A DNA stretch of 64,000 nucleotides, from contig NZ_CAJQTX010000004.1 of NCBI RefSeq assembly GCF_907163085.1, forward strand, positions 266,956 through 330,955, read 5' to 3'. Shown piece by piece: positions 45,822 through 55,062 of the stretch (positions are counted from its first letter, which is position 1; each line of letters starts with the position of its first letter). A program made the position numbers and the translations under genes. The notes below the pieces were generated by a model. That model worked only from the letters and a program-made list of their open reading frames with translations. It had not been told where the DNA came from and searched no databases. This stretch comes from Candidatus Accumulibacter sp. ACC003. Lineage in GTDB: Bacteria; Pseudomonadota; Gammaproteobacteria; Burkholderiales; Rhodocyclaceae.

Positions 45822-47021
45822 ATGAATTTGTCGTTTACCGTGCCGGGGTGGATCCGGCGCCTCCTGATTGGCCTTGCCGCGAGCGCATTGGCTGGCTGCG
45901 CGCTCGTTCCCGGCAATCAGAGTTATAGCGACCGCGACGAGTCCGCGGTCATGCTGCCGGTTCAGCAGGGCGATGCCCTGGCGCCAGCCAACGTCAAGAT
46001 CAAACCGATCACCGCGCAATTGATCATCGACATGTTCAAGACCGCGCGGCCGCCGATTGGCGATGGCACGCGCACTGCCCGCGCCGCCGGCAAGGACGAG
46101 CCGCGGGCCGGCGCCGGCGAAGCCGGGCGAGTTCCCGAGTACAGGCTGGGTCCTGGCGATATCATTTCGGTGATCGTCTGGGATCACCCCGAACTGACCA
46201 TCCCGGCCGGTAGCTTCCGTACCGCCGAGCAGGCCGGCACCGTCATCGCCGACGACGGAACGATCTATTTTCCCTACGCCGGGGTGATCAAGGTTCAGGG
46301 CAAGACGACCAGCCAGGTCCGCGTGATCCTGTCGGAAAAGCTCGCCAAGTACATCGAAAAGATCCAGCTCGACGTGCGGATGGTCGCTTTCCGTAGCCAG
46401 CAGGTGTATGTCGTTGGCGAAGTAGCCAAGCCGGGAATCCAGCAAGTGACCGATATCCCGATGACTGTCCTCGAGGCGGTCAACCGCGCCGGCGGTTTCA
46501 CACCCGAGGCGGACTATAGCCGCGTCCTGCTGACGCGTCGCGGTACGACCTATCTGGTCGATATCCAGGCGATGTACGATTATGGTGCGACGGCGCAGAA
46601 CGCGCTGCTCGAAAGCGGCGACATCGTCAACGTCGCCGATCGCAGCTACAACAAGCTCTTCGTTCTCGGCGAAGTGCTCAGGCCGGGCTCGTACGTGATG
46701 AACAAGAAACGCGCGACGCTCGCCGAGGCGCTCAGTGACGCCGGTTACATCAGTCAGACGACGTCCGACCCGCGCTGGATTTACGTGATGCGCGGCGATA
46801 CCGAGACGCCCGAACTCTTCCATCTCGATTCCCGTCTGCCCGACGCGATGTTGCTCGCCGATCGCTTTCCGCTGCGGCCGCGCGACGTGATCTACGTCGA
46901 CGCGGCGGCTGTCGTTCGCTGGCAGCGCGTCATCGCCAACATCCTGCCGACGGCGACGATGCTCAATCTGACCAGCCAGACGCAGTACCCGCTCTTCGGC
47001 GGCAAACAACCTCCTTACTGA
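45822..47021 (+). CDS. wza: Polysaccharide export outer-membrane lipoprotein (Wza)
   Basis: A 399-residue protein. The lipoprotein signal LLIGLAASALAGCALVPG has the lipobox LAGC, so Cys at about 27 is lipidated. The Poly_export domain is YRLGPGDIISVIVWDHPELT, followed by DGTIYFPYAGVIKVQGKTTS. Two SLBB domains follow (VYVVGEVAKPGIQQV and LFVLGEVLRPGSYVM). It forms the octameric outer-membrane channel that works with Wzc. ATG at 45822; length normal. Confidence 0.93.
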   Translation: MNLSFTVPGWIRRLLIGLAASALAGCALVPGNQSYSDRDESAVMLPVQQGDALAPANVKIKPITAQLIIDMFKTARPPIGDGTRTARAAGKDEPRAGAGEAGRVPEYRLGPGDIISVIVWDHPELTIPAGSFRTAEQAGTVIADDGTIYFPYAGVIKVQGKTTSQVRVILSEKLAKYIEKIQLDVRMVAFRSQQVYVVGEVAKPGIQQVTDIPMTVLEAVNRAGGFTPEADYSRVLLTRRGTTYLVDIQAMYDYGATAQNALLESGDIVNVADRSYNKLFVLGEVLRPGSYVMNKKRATLAEALSDAGYISQTTSDPRWIYVMRGDTETPELFHLDSRLPDAMLLADRFPLRPRDVIYVDAAAVVRWQRVIANILPTATMLNLTSQTQYPLFGGKQPPY

Positions 47022-47162
47022 GATTTCGGAGCGGGCGATTGGCGATGAACGACATCATCCTTCGCCCGGAACTCTCGCGCTTTAGCGCCGGGAGCGCCGC
47101 AATCTGCCCAGGACGCTTAGCCGCTCAGCCAGACCACTGGCGAATGCCACAACGGATGATCA

Positions 47163-49424
47163 ATGGATAACGAGCAGTCGAAACCCTCTTTCAACGAAGC
47201 CGAGCTTGCGCGCCGGACGGGCGCCCAGACGCCAGCGCAATCGATGCAGCAAATTTCCCCGGACGATGACGACGAGGGCTTGGCACTTGGCGAAATTATC
47301 GCTGTGCTGATGGACTACCGCTGGCTGATTGCCGCCATCAGCCTCTTGGCTCTGGTCCTGGGCCTGGCCTGGGTGTTCATCGCCAAGCCCGTGTACCGGG
47401 CCGACGGCCTCTTGCAGGTCGAGGAGAAAAGCTCCGGGATGGGTTCCTTGAAAGCCTTGCAACCGCTGCTCGGTGACGACACCACGGTGTCTGCCGAGCT
47501 GGAAATCCTGACTTCGAGGATGGTCCTCGGGCGGGTGGTCAACAAGCTCAAGCTCGACATCGTTGCGCTACCGCGAACCTTGCCGCTGCTCGGCGGCGCC
47601 ATCGCCCGGCGCTACGACGGCAGCGAACCGAATTCGCCGTGGTTCGGCCTGACGAGTTTCGCCTGGGGAGGCGAAACGATCCAGGTCGATTCGCTGACCG
47701 TTCCCGATGCCGCTCTCGACCTCGACCTGACGCTGATTGCTGGCGAGCGAGGCGCTTTCGAAGTCTTCGACGACGATCAGCAGCTGCTTCTGCAGGGTCG
47801 GGTGGGAGAGCGCGCCAGCGGCCAGGATTACTCGATTTTTGTCGCGCAGCTGACGGCGCGACCGGGGACGCAGTTCCGTCTACGGAAACTCTCGGCCGAA
47901 ACGGCCGTGGATGATTTGCGCAAGGCCTACTCGGTCAAGGAGGCCGGCAAGAAATCGTCGATCCTGGAGCTCAGCCTGCTGGGTCCGGATCCGGCACGGA
48001 TCGGCGTCGTTCTCGACGACATCATGAACACCTACGTTCGCCAGAACGTCGAACGGCGTTCGGCCGAAGCCGAGAAGACGCTGCAGTTCCTCGAAACGCA
48101 GTTGCCGGCGCTCAAGACGCAACTCGATAGCGCCGAAGCCGCGTACAACAACTATCGCCAGAGCCGCGGCTCGCTCGACCTGAGCCTCGAGACGCAGAGT
48201 GTCCTGAAGTCGATGGTCGAGGTCGAGAACGCCGCGGTCCTGCTCAAGCAGGAGCGTGACGAGCTGCGCCAGCAGTTCACCGCCGAGCATCCGAGGATTC
48301 AGGCAGTGGACGATAAATTGCAGCGTCTCGCGGAGCGTCGCAAGTCCTTCGAGCGCGACGTCGCCGCCTTGCCCGATACCCAGCAGACCGTGCTGCGCCT
48401 CGCTCGCGATGTCGAAGTATCGACCAATCTGTACACCGAGCTGCTCAACACCGCGCAGCAGTTGCGCGTCTCCAAGGCCGGCACGGTAGGCGACGTGCGC
48501 ATCATCGACGCCGCGGCCGTTGCGCGCAAACCCGTTGGCGCCAAGCCGGTGGCCATCCTCGCTATTGCCCTGCTGCTGGGCTTGCTGTTCAGCCTGGTCG
48601 TGATCTGGTTGCTGCGCTCCTTGCGGGTGGTCGTCGAAGACCCGGAAGTCATCGAGGCGCAACTGGGCTTGCCGGTCTATGCGACGGTGCCGCACAGCAA
48701 GGCCGAGCTGGAATTGCAGCGCAAGGCTCGATCGGGCGCAGCTGAGCTTTTGGCGGTGGCCTATCCGGAAGACGATGCGGTCGAGAGCTTGCGTGGCCTG
48801 CGAACGACCTTGCATTTCGCGCTCCTCGACGCCAGGCGAAACTCGCTGCTGATCACCGGCTCTAGCCCGGGCCTCGGCAAGAGTTTCATTTCCATTAACC
48901 TGGGTGCCGTCCTCGCCCAGGTTGGCAAGCGCGTCCTGATCCTCGACGCCGACTTGCGGCGCGGCCATATCCACAAGCAGTTCGGTCTGCCGCGGGCGCT
49001 CGGCGTTTCCGAGTACGTTGCCGGGCAGGCTTCGCTCGATGACATCATCAAGGCTACTGCGCTGCCCAACCTGTGGGTGGTCAGCACCGGCCAGATTCCG
49101 CCCAATCCGTCGGAATTGCTGATGCACGAGCGTTTTTCGGCGCTGCTCAGCGAGCTCGGCGCGAGTTTTGACACCGTGATCGTCGATGCGCCGCCGGTTC
49201 TGGCGGTTTCCGACGCGGCGATCATTGGCCGGCATGTCGGCGCGACGCTGATGGTTGCGCGCTCGGGCAAGCACCCGATTCGCGAGCTCGAGCAAGCCGT
49301 CAAGCGTCTCAATCAGGCCGGCGTCGAGGTCAAGGGTTTTGTCTTCAACGATCTCGACGTCAGTCGTCAGAGTTACCGCTACGGCTACAAGGGTTACGTA
49401 TACCGGTATTCGTACAAGGGCTAG
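47163..49424 (+). CDS. wzc: Polysaccharide co-polymerase / BY-kinase (Wzc)
   Basis: A 753-residue inner-membrane protein. N-terminal Wzz domain with first helix LIAAISLLALVLGLAWVFIA, a periplasmic coiled-coil region (ETQLPALKTQLDSAEAAYNN), second helix VAILAIALLLGLLFSLVVIW, then the bacterial tyrosine kinase: Walker A GSSPGLGKSFISINL, Walker A' VLILDADLRRGHIHK and Walker B FDTVIVDAPPVL. The C-terminus SYRYGYKGYVYRYSYKG is the Tyr cluster that is autophosphorylated and acted on by Wzb. It sets chain length and opens Wza. Confidence 0.93.
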   Translation: MDNEQSKPSFNEAELARRTGAQTPAQSMQQISPDDDDEGLALGEIIAVLMDYRWLIAAISLLALVLGLAWVFIAKPVYRADGLLQVEEKSSGMGSLKALQPLLGDDTTVSAELEILTSRMVLGRVVNKLKLDIVALPRTLPLLGGAIARRYDGSEPNSPWFGLTSFAWGGETIQVDSLTVPDAALDLDLTLIAGERGAFEVFDDDQQLLLQGRVGERASGQDYSIFVAQLTARPGTQFRLRKLSAETAVDDLRKAYSVKEAGKKSSILELSLLGPDPARIGVVLDDIMNTYVRQNVERRSAEAEKTLQFLETQLPALKTQLDSAEAAYNNYRQSRGSLDLSLETQSVLKSMVEVENAAVLLKQERDELRQQFTAEHPRIQAVDDKLQRLAERRKSFERDVAALPDTQQTVLRLARDVEVSTNLYTELLNTAQQLRVSKAGTVGDVRIIDAAAVARKPVGAKPVAILAIALLLGLLFSLVVIWLLRSLRVVVEDPEVIEAQLGLPVYATVPHSKAELELQRKARSGAAELLAVAYPEDDAVESLRGLRTTLHFALLDARRNSLLITGSSPGLGKSFISINLGAVLAQVGKRVLILDADLRRGHIHKQFGLPRALGVSEYVAGQASLDDIIKATALPNLWVVSTGQIPPNPSELLMHERFSALLSELGASFDTVIVDAPPVLAVSDAAIIGRHVGATLMVARSGKHPIRELEQAVKRLNQAGVEVKGFVFNDLDVSRQSYRYGYKGYVYRYSYKG

Positions 49425-49502
49425 GCGGTCAGTCAGTGGCGGTCGGCGCGCGACCGCGCGGCGGCTGCACCGCCAGGCGTCGGGCCGTCCGACGATGACT
49501 TC

Positions 49503-50264
49503 CTAGTCGGCCGAGCTTGCCGGCTGGCCGCCGATGCGCCGCCTGGCTTCGTACAGGCAGACGCCGGTGGCGACCGAAACGTTGAGGCTGGCGACGCTGC
49601 CGAGCATCGGGATGCTCACCAGTTGATCGCAGGTCTCGCGCGTCAGGCGGCGCAGCCCGTCGCCTTCGGCGCCGAGTACCCAGGCGCACGCCACCGGCCA
49701 CTGCGCACTGTAGAGATCGGTCGGCGCTTCGTCGTCGGTGCCGATGATCCAGATGCCACGTTCCTTCATTTCGCGCAGGCTGCGCGCGAGATTGGTGACC
49801 GTGATGTAGGGGACCGTTTCGGCGGCGCCACTGGCGACCTTGACGGCGCTCTGCGTCAGGCCGACGGCGCGGTCCTTGGGGGCGATGACCGCGTGCGCGC
49901 CGACGGCGTCGGCGACGCGCAGGCAGGCGCCGAGGTTGTGCGGATCCTGGATGCCGTCGAGAACGAGCAGGAAAGGGGGTTCGTCGAGCGTATCGAGAAC
50001 GTCGTCGAGCGCCACGTGGCGCTGCGTCGCGTCGACCGTGGCGATCACTCCCTGGTGCTTGGCGCCGGGAGCGATCGCCTGCAGGCGGGCGGCGTCTACC
50101 GGCAGCACGCGCACCGTCGCGAATTCGGCGTGCCGAACGAGGTCACGAACGCGCGCGTCGTGGCGACCGGCGTCGATGTAGATCTCGCGTATGGCGCCAG
50201 GGTCGTGGCGCAACTTGGCGAGCGTCGAATGAAAACCGAAAATCAGGCGTGACTGCTGGGACAT
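49503..50264 (-). CDS. rlmB: 23S rRNA (guanosine-2'-O-)-methyltransferase RlmB
   Basis: A 253-residue SPOUT enzyme that methylates G2251 of 23S rRNA. The N-terminal L30e-like substrate domain begins [19 protein letters not shown]. The SPOUT core has [20 protein letters not shown] (motif 1), [19 protein letters not shown] (motif 2) and [20 protein letters not shown] (motif 3, knot). Housekeeping gene, read opposite to wzc with 78 bases between the stops. Confidence 0.95.
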   Translation of the reverse strand: MSQQSRLIFGFHSTLAKLRHDPGAIREIYIDAGRHDARVRDLVRHAEFATVRVLPVDAARLQAIAPGAKHQGVIATVDATQRHVALDDVLDTLDEPPFLLVLDGIQDPHNLGACLRVADAVGAHAVIAPKDRAVGLTQSAVKVASGAAETVPYITVTNLARSLREMKERGIWIIGTDDEAPTDLYSAQWPVACAWVLGAEGDGLRRLTRETCDQLVSIPMLGSVASLNVSVATGVCLYEARRRIGGQPASSAD

Positions 50265-50296
50265 GGACGGGTAGCCGCTGGAAAGAGCCGCCGATT

Positions 50297-51424
50297 CTAA
50301 CAGCTTGCGGCGCGCCCGTCGGTGCCAGGCGTGATAGGCAACGCCACCTGGCGCTCGGCGGCGATCGCTTCGAGAGTCCTTGAGCGCCAGTCGAGCACCG
50401 CCGTGCGGATTCGCATCTGCTCGCCGAGGCGCGGAAAGTCGGCGCCAATGACGTCGGCGGCGAATTTGGACAGGAAGCGCGATTTGAGCTCGGCGCGCGC
50501 GCGGTCAACGCCGATTTCGTCGTAGGGTACCGACGCCAGCAGCAGAAATCCGTCGTCCGGAATGCGGCCGCGCTGCATGTTGGCTTCGATGATTGCCGCG
50601 GCCTTGCGGATCGGTACGTCGAGGTTGGGACTGTAGGGGCCGATGATCAGCGCGACGTTCGGCGTGTGCAGGAAGTCGAAGCCGCGGCCGAGGCAGATCA
50701 TCCACTCGCGGTGTTCGATGTCGAGCAAGCGTTGGCCACTGCGAATCTGCGCGCGCACGCCCTCGATGTGTTCGAGGTTGCCGTACAGCAGGGGCAGCAG
50801 ATCGTCGCGCATGCGTGCCGGCATGTCCGGCAGCAGCGCCGCGAGGCGCAGCGGCAGCGTCGCCCGGTCGGCGGCGCCGAGCGTCGCCAGGTGCAGCTTG
50901 TCGCCGCCCGTGCCGTGGATGACCAGCGCATCTTCGTCGGTTTCGAAACCGCAAACCAGCGGGTAGACGGTGGCGTGATTGCTGCCAAAGATATGCTCGA
51001 CCTGCTGGCGGATCTCGTAGGTATGGGCGATCGCCGCCGCGGTGTCGTACGCGAAGCCGGCGCAACCGCGCCGCGGCTCGCCCTGCGAGTAGTGGTAGGT
51101 GACCAGAAAAACGACGTGCCGACCGGCGCTGACGACGCGCTGTACGTGGTGCGCGAGGACTTCGCCGAGGTGCGGCCAGCCGAGGTCGAAGATGCCGCCG
51201 AGATTCCTGAAAGGCATCAGCAGGCCGACCGGCGTATTGGTCGCCACCGGGATGTTGATGCGGCCGTCCATGCACTTGAGGACGGCGATCGCCGTCGGGT
51301 GCTCGGCGAGGTAGCGCTCGCGTGCCAGCCACGCTTCGGCGCTGCGGAAAATCGCGCCGTGGCGTTCGGCGAGGCCGAACAGCCAGTCAATGCGCTCGGC
51401 AATCGGCTTGGCGTGGATGTCCAT
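50297..51424 (-). CDS. Divergent carbonic-anhydrase-like protein (CsoSCA-like zinc site)
   Basis: A 375-residue protein. [20 protein letters not shown] contains CxDxR, the beta-class carbonic anhydrase signature. About 60 residues later [17 protein letters not shown] offers a His and a Cys ten residues apart, completing a C/H/C zinc site like that of carboxysomal Cso[23 protein letters not shown] matches the A-N-G region in position. There are no carboxysome genes nearby. It starts 33 bases upstream of rlmB and follows cysN, so it may lie in the sulfate operon. The function is inferred from motif positions only. Confidence 0.6.
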   Translation of the reverse strand: MDIHAKPIAERIDWLFGLAERHGAIFRSAEAWLARERYLAEHPTAIAVLKCMDGRINIPVATNTPVGLLMPFRNLGGIFDLGWPHLGEVLAHHVQRVVSAGRHVVFLVTYHYSQGEPRRGCAGFAYDTAAAIAHTYEIRQQVEHIFGSNHATVYPLVCGFETDEDALVIHGTGGDKLHLATLGAADRATLPLRLAALLPDMPARMRDDLLPLLYGNLEHIEGVRAQIRSGQRLLDIEHREWMICLGRGFDFLHTPNVALIIGPYSPNLDVPIRKAAAIIEANMQRGRIPDDGFLLLASVPYDEIGVDRARAELKSRFLSKFAADVIGADFPRLGEQMRIRTAVLDWRSRTLEAIAAERQVALPITPGTDGRAASC

Positions 51425-51553
51425 GGCGGCGGCAGAACCTCTGGCTGAAGGAGACCGAGGGCCAGTATCGCCGCCGTCGGCGAGCGCGTCAAACGCGGCG
51501 CCGGAAGGTTGGCCAGCAGCGGCTTGCCCGAGGCCGCCGCCGCCAGCCGCCGC

Positions 51554-52843
51554 TCAGACGATCATGCCGGCGCCGACGGTGTTGTTCGACGACTCGTCGA
51601 TGACGATGAAGGCGCCGGTGCCGCGGCTGTCCGCGTAAGAGTCGGCAAAGATCGGCTGCGCCAGCTTGAAGCTGACGCGCGCGATATCGTTCATCGCCAG
51701 CCGTTCGGCAGGCTGTTGCTCCATGCTGTTGATGTCGACGCGGAAAGCGATGCCGGCGAGCATCGCCTTGCTGTCGCGCGTGGTGTGGCGAATGAGGTAC
51801 TTGCGGCGCGGGTCGAGCGGCAACTCCGACAGCCAGCACAGCATCGCCTCGATCTTCTTGCTGACCTGTGGTAACTCACCGGTCTTGACGATCATGTCGC
51901 CGCGCGAAATGTCGATCTCATCGTCGAGCAGGATCGTCACCGACTGTTCGGCGACGGCGCCAGGCAGCGACTCGCCGAGCACCTGGATGTCCTTGACGCG
52001 CGTTTCCAGCCCCGACGGCAAGACCGTGACGGCGTCGCCGATCGCCAGTTCGCCGGATTCGACGCGACCCATGAAACCGCGATAGTCGTGCAGTTCCGGG
52101 TTGCTCGAATCCTGCGGCCGGCAGACGTATTGCACCGGGAAGCGAAACTTCTCGGCGTGTGCGCCATGGATTGCCGGCGTCGTCTCGAGCATCTCGAACA
52201 GCGTCGGCCCGTCGTACCACGGCAGGCGGTCGCCGCGGTCGACGATCATGTCGCCGCGCAGCGCCGACATCGGCATGAAGCGCAGCTCGTTGATTCCGAG
52301 TTTGCCGGCAAAAGCCAGGTAGTCGGCCTTGATGCGCTCGAAAACTTCCACCGAGTAGTCGACCAGGTCCATCTTGTTGACCGCCACGACGACGCGCGGA
52401 ATTCCGAGCAGGTGCGCCAGGTACGAGTGCCGGCGGGTCTGTGCGAGTACGCCCTTGCGGGCGTCGATGAGGATGATCGCCAGGTCGGCGGTCGACGCCG
52501 CGGTGACCATGTTGCGGGTGTACTGCTCGTGTCCCGGCGCGTCGGCGATGATGTATTTGCGCGTGCCGGTGGTGAAGTAGCGATAGGCGACGTCGATGGT
52601 GATTCCCTGTTCGCGCTCGGCCTGCAGGCCGTCGGTCAGCAGCGACAGGTCGACGACGTCGAGGCCGCGTTTTTCCGACGTTCGCTGCATGGCGTGCAGG
52701 GTGTCGGCGAGAATCGTCTTGCTGTCGAAGAGCAGGCGGCCAATCAGCGTGCTCTTGCCGTCATCGACGCTGCCGCAGGTGAGAAAGCGCAGCAGGCCGT
52801 TGTCCGGGAGCGCGGCGAGGGGGAGTTTTTCGATTGCCGACAT
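51554..52843 (-). CDS. cysN: Sulfate adenylyltransferase subunit 1 (GTPase)
   Basis: A 429-residue EF-Tu-like GTPase that drives APS formation by CysD. Motifs: P-loop GSVDDGKSTLIGRLLFD, switch GITIDVAYRYF, DAPGHEQYTRNM and NKMDLVDY, followed by beta-barrel domains II/III. The length fits CysN without a fused CysC kinase. The ATG overlaps the cysD stop by one base (TGATG), indicating coupled translation. Confidence 0.95.
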   Translation of the reverse strand: MSAIEKLPLAALPDNGLLRFLTCGSVDDGKSTLIGRLLFDSKTILADTLHAMQRTSEKRGLDVVDLSLLTDGLQAEREQGITIDVAYRYFTTGTRKYIIADAPGHEQYTRNMVTAASTADLAIILIDARKGVLAQTRRHSYLAHLLGIPRVVVAVNKMDLVDYSVEVFERIKADYLAFAGKLGINELRFMPMSALRGDMIVDRGDRLPWYDGPTLFEMLETTPAIHGAHAEKFRFPVQYVCRPQDSSNPELHDYRGFMGRVESGELAIGDAVTVLPSGLETRVKDIQVLGESLPGAVAEQSVTILLDDEIDISRGDMIVKTGELPQVSKKIEAMLCWLSELPLDPRRKYLIRHTTRDSKAMLAGIAFRVDINSMEQQPAERLAMNDIARVSFKLAQPIFADSYADSRGTGAFIVIDESSNNTVGAGMIV

Positions 52844-53763
52844 CAGAAATAGCCTTCTTTCTTGCGTTGTTCCATCGATGCGTCCGAGGTCTGGTCGTCG
52901 AGGCGAGTCGCGCCGCGCTCGGTGATCGTCGTGATTGCCGTTTCGGCGATGATCGCCGCGACGCTGTCGGCGTCGGATTCGACCGGCGCGGTGCAGGTGA
53001 TGTCGCCGACGGTGCGAAAGCGGACCATCAGGTTCTCGACGGTGTCGCCGGCCCTGACCGGCGTCACCTCGGTGACCGGTAGCAGGCCGCCGGCACGGCG
53101 AACGATCGGCCGGCGATGCGCGAAGTAGATCGACGGCAAGGCCAGCTTCTCGCGCTCGATGTACTGCCAGACGTCGATTTCGGTCCAGTTCGAGATCGGG
53201 AAGACGCGCATATTCTCGCCCTTGAAGCTGCGCGCGTTGTAGAGATCCCACAGTTCGGGGCGCTGGTTCTTCGGGTCCCACTGGCCGAATTCGTCGCGGA
53301 AGGAAAAGATCCGTTCCTTGGCGCGGGCCTTCTCCTCGTCGCGGCGCGCACCGCCCAGGCAGGCGTCGAAACCGAATTCCTCGATTGCTTCGAGCAGCGT
53401 CACCGACTGGTGTTTATTGCGCGGTTCGTCGGCCGACTTGAGGACCACCGTGCCGCGCGCCATCGAATCTTCGAGCGAACGGACGATCAGTCGTTCGCCG
53501 AGTTCGGCGGCGGCACGGTCGCGGAATTCGGTGACCTCGCGGTAGTTGTGGCCGGTGTCGATGTGCAGCAGCGGAAAAGGAAAGCGGCCCGGCCGGAACG
53601 CTTTTTCGGCGATGCGCAGCATGCAGATCGAGTCCTTGCCGCCGGAGAACAGCAGGACCGGGTTGCTGCACTGGCCGGCGACCTCGCGCATGATGTGGAT
53701 GGCCTCGGATTCGAGCCAGTCGAGATGGGACAGGGTGACGCTGGAGAGTGCGGCGGTGCTCAT
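52843..53763 (-). CDS. cysD: Sulfate adenylyltransferase subunit 2
   Basis: A 306-residue ATP-PPase-fold enzyme that makes APS from sulfate and ATP. The PP-loop NPVLLFSGGKDSICMLRIAE is at residues 36-55. Further family motifs are HIDTGHNYREVTEFRDRAA, GGARRDEEKARAKERIFSFR and VFPISNWTEIDVWQYIEREK. Coupled to cysN. Confidence 0.95.
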   Translation of the reverse strand: MSTAALSSVTLSHLDWLESEAIHIMREVAGQCSNPVLLFSGGKDSICMLRIAEKAFRPGRFPFPLLHIDTGHNYREVTEFRDRAAAELGERLIVRSLEDSMARGTVVLKSADEPRNKHQSVTLLEAIEEFGFDACLGGARRDEEKARAKERIFSFRDEFGQWDPKNQRPELWDLYNARSFKGENMRVFPISNWTEIDVWQYIEREKLALPSIYFAHRRPIVRRAGGLLPVTEVTPVRAGDTVENLMVRFRTVGDITCTAPVESDADSVAAIIAETAITTITERGATRLDDQTSDASMEQRKKEGYF

Positions 53764-53812
53764 GATTGACCTGTGTGATTCATGTGATTCATCGAATGAT
53801 TTTTGGGCTGTT

Positions 53813-54544
53813 TCAGGCGGACTTGACGTGCAGGCCGCATTCCTTGGATTCGGGATTTTCCCACCACCAGCGGCCGGCGCGGACGTCCTCGCCAGGCGTT
53901 ACCGGGCGGGTGCACGGCGCGCAGCCGATGCTCGGGTAGAACTTGTCGTGCAGCGCGTTGTAGGGCACCTGGTTGAGCTTCAGGTAAGCCCAGACTTCGC
54001 GTTCGCTCCACGCCGCCAGCGGGTTGAATTTCTCGAGACCGCCGTCGCCGTGATCGGCGTCGAAAGCGCGCAGCGGCAGGGCGTCGCGCGTCGCCGATTG
54101 CTGCGCGCGCATGCCGGTGATCCACGCCTTGCGGCCGGCGAGCGCGCGTTGCAGCGGTTCGACCTTGCGCGCGAAGCAGCAGCCCTTGCGCAGTTCCACC
54201 GACTCGTAGAAGGCGTTGATGCCGTGCTCGCGCGTCCACGCTTCGATGATCTCGTGGCGCGGGTAGTAGAGGCGCAGATTCAGCCCGTAGTGGTGCTTCA
54301 TTTTGGCGATCAGCTCGTAGGTTTCGAGCGGCAGGCGACCGGTGTCGAGCGAAAAGATCTCGATATCGAGCTTCTCGCTGACGATCAGGTGCGTCAGCAC
54401 CATGTCCTCGGCGCCGAGGCTGCTGGCCAGCGCCGCTGGCGAGAAGTCGTCGGCGATCTCGCGCAGCAAGCGGCGGGCGGCGTCGACCTTGCTGGCGAGT
54501 TCCTTGCGCAGCGCCGGGTCGTCAATATTGAGGTGCACGCTCAT
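53813..54544 (-). CDS. cysH: Adenylyl-sulfate reductase (assimilatory, thioredoxin-dependent)
   Basis: A 243-residue reductase that turns APS into sulfite and AMP. ASSLGAEDMVLTHLIVSEK and SLDTGRLPLETYELI form the nucleotide site. The two Cys pairs in LRKGCCFARKVEPL and IGCAPCTRPV bind a [4Fe-4S] cluster, which marks it as APS, not PAPS, reductase. This agrees with the absence of a CysC kinase. The C-terminal ESKECGLHV holds the catalytic Cys. It overlaps the DUF934 gene by 4 bases. Confidence 0.93.
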   Translation of the reverse strand: MSVHLNIDDPALRKELASKVDAARRLLREIADDFSPAALASSLGAEDMVLTHLIVSEKLDIEIFSLDTGRLPLETYELIAKMKHHYGLNLRLYYPRHEIIEAWTREHGINAFYESVELRKGCCFARKVEPLQRALAGRKAWITGMRAQQSATRDALPLRAFDADHGDGGLEKFNPLAAWSEREVWAYLKLNQVPYNALHDKFYPSIGCAPCTRPVTPGEDVRAGRWWWENPESKECGLHVKSA

Positions 54545-55062
54545 GCCGCCGGCCGCGCGTTGCGCCGCCGGAAAGCCGGTTGCGGCTGGTCGACCGCCGC
54601 CTGGTAGCTGTCGCTGAAGACGCGCAAGCCGGCCAGCGCCTGGTCGAGATCCTTGTCGGCGCGCAGCGCGTAAGCGTCGATGCCGCAGCGGCGCATGAAG
54701 AACAGCTGGTCCTGCAGGACGTCGCCGAGCGCGCGAATCTCGCCGGTGTAGCGATAACGCTCGCGCAGCAGGCGGGCGCTGGAGTAGCTGCGGCCGTCGG
54801 TGAACTTCGGGAAATTGACGCCGATCACCGTCAGACGGTCGATATCGGCGGCCAGCGCTTCCGGGCCCTCGTCGCTGTCGAGCCAGACGCCGACTTGCGG
54901 GTGCGTGCCGGCGACCTCGTCGCGGCGCGCCAGCCATACCGCCAGCGGCAGCAGCAGCGGTCCGGCAGGTAGCGTCAGCGAAGCCGGCGTCTCGCCTTCG
55001 GCGAGTGTGAGAACTTGCCAGTCGTCGTCGACGATCTGCTCGTTCTTGATGATCTTAGGCAT
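54541..55062 (-). CDS. DUF934 protein of sulfite reduction
   Basis: A 173-residue protein of the family always found between cysI and cysH in betaproteobacteria. Conserved parts are VGVWLDSDEGPEALAADIDR, NFPKFTDGRSYSSARLLRER and LGDVLQDQLFFMRRCGIDAY. It probably assists sulfite reductase or its electron supply, but its activity is unknown. It overlaps cysI by 8 bases and cysH by 4. Confidence 0.88.
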   Translation of the reverse strand: MPKIIKNEQIVDDDWQVLTLAEGETPASLTLPAGPLLLPLAVWLARRDEVAGTHPQVGVWLDSDEGPEALAADIDRLTVIGVNFPKFTDGRSYSSARLLRERYRYTGEIRALGDVLQDQLFFMRRCGIDAYALRADKDLDQALAGLRVFSDSYQAAVDQPQPAFRRRNARPAA

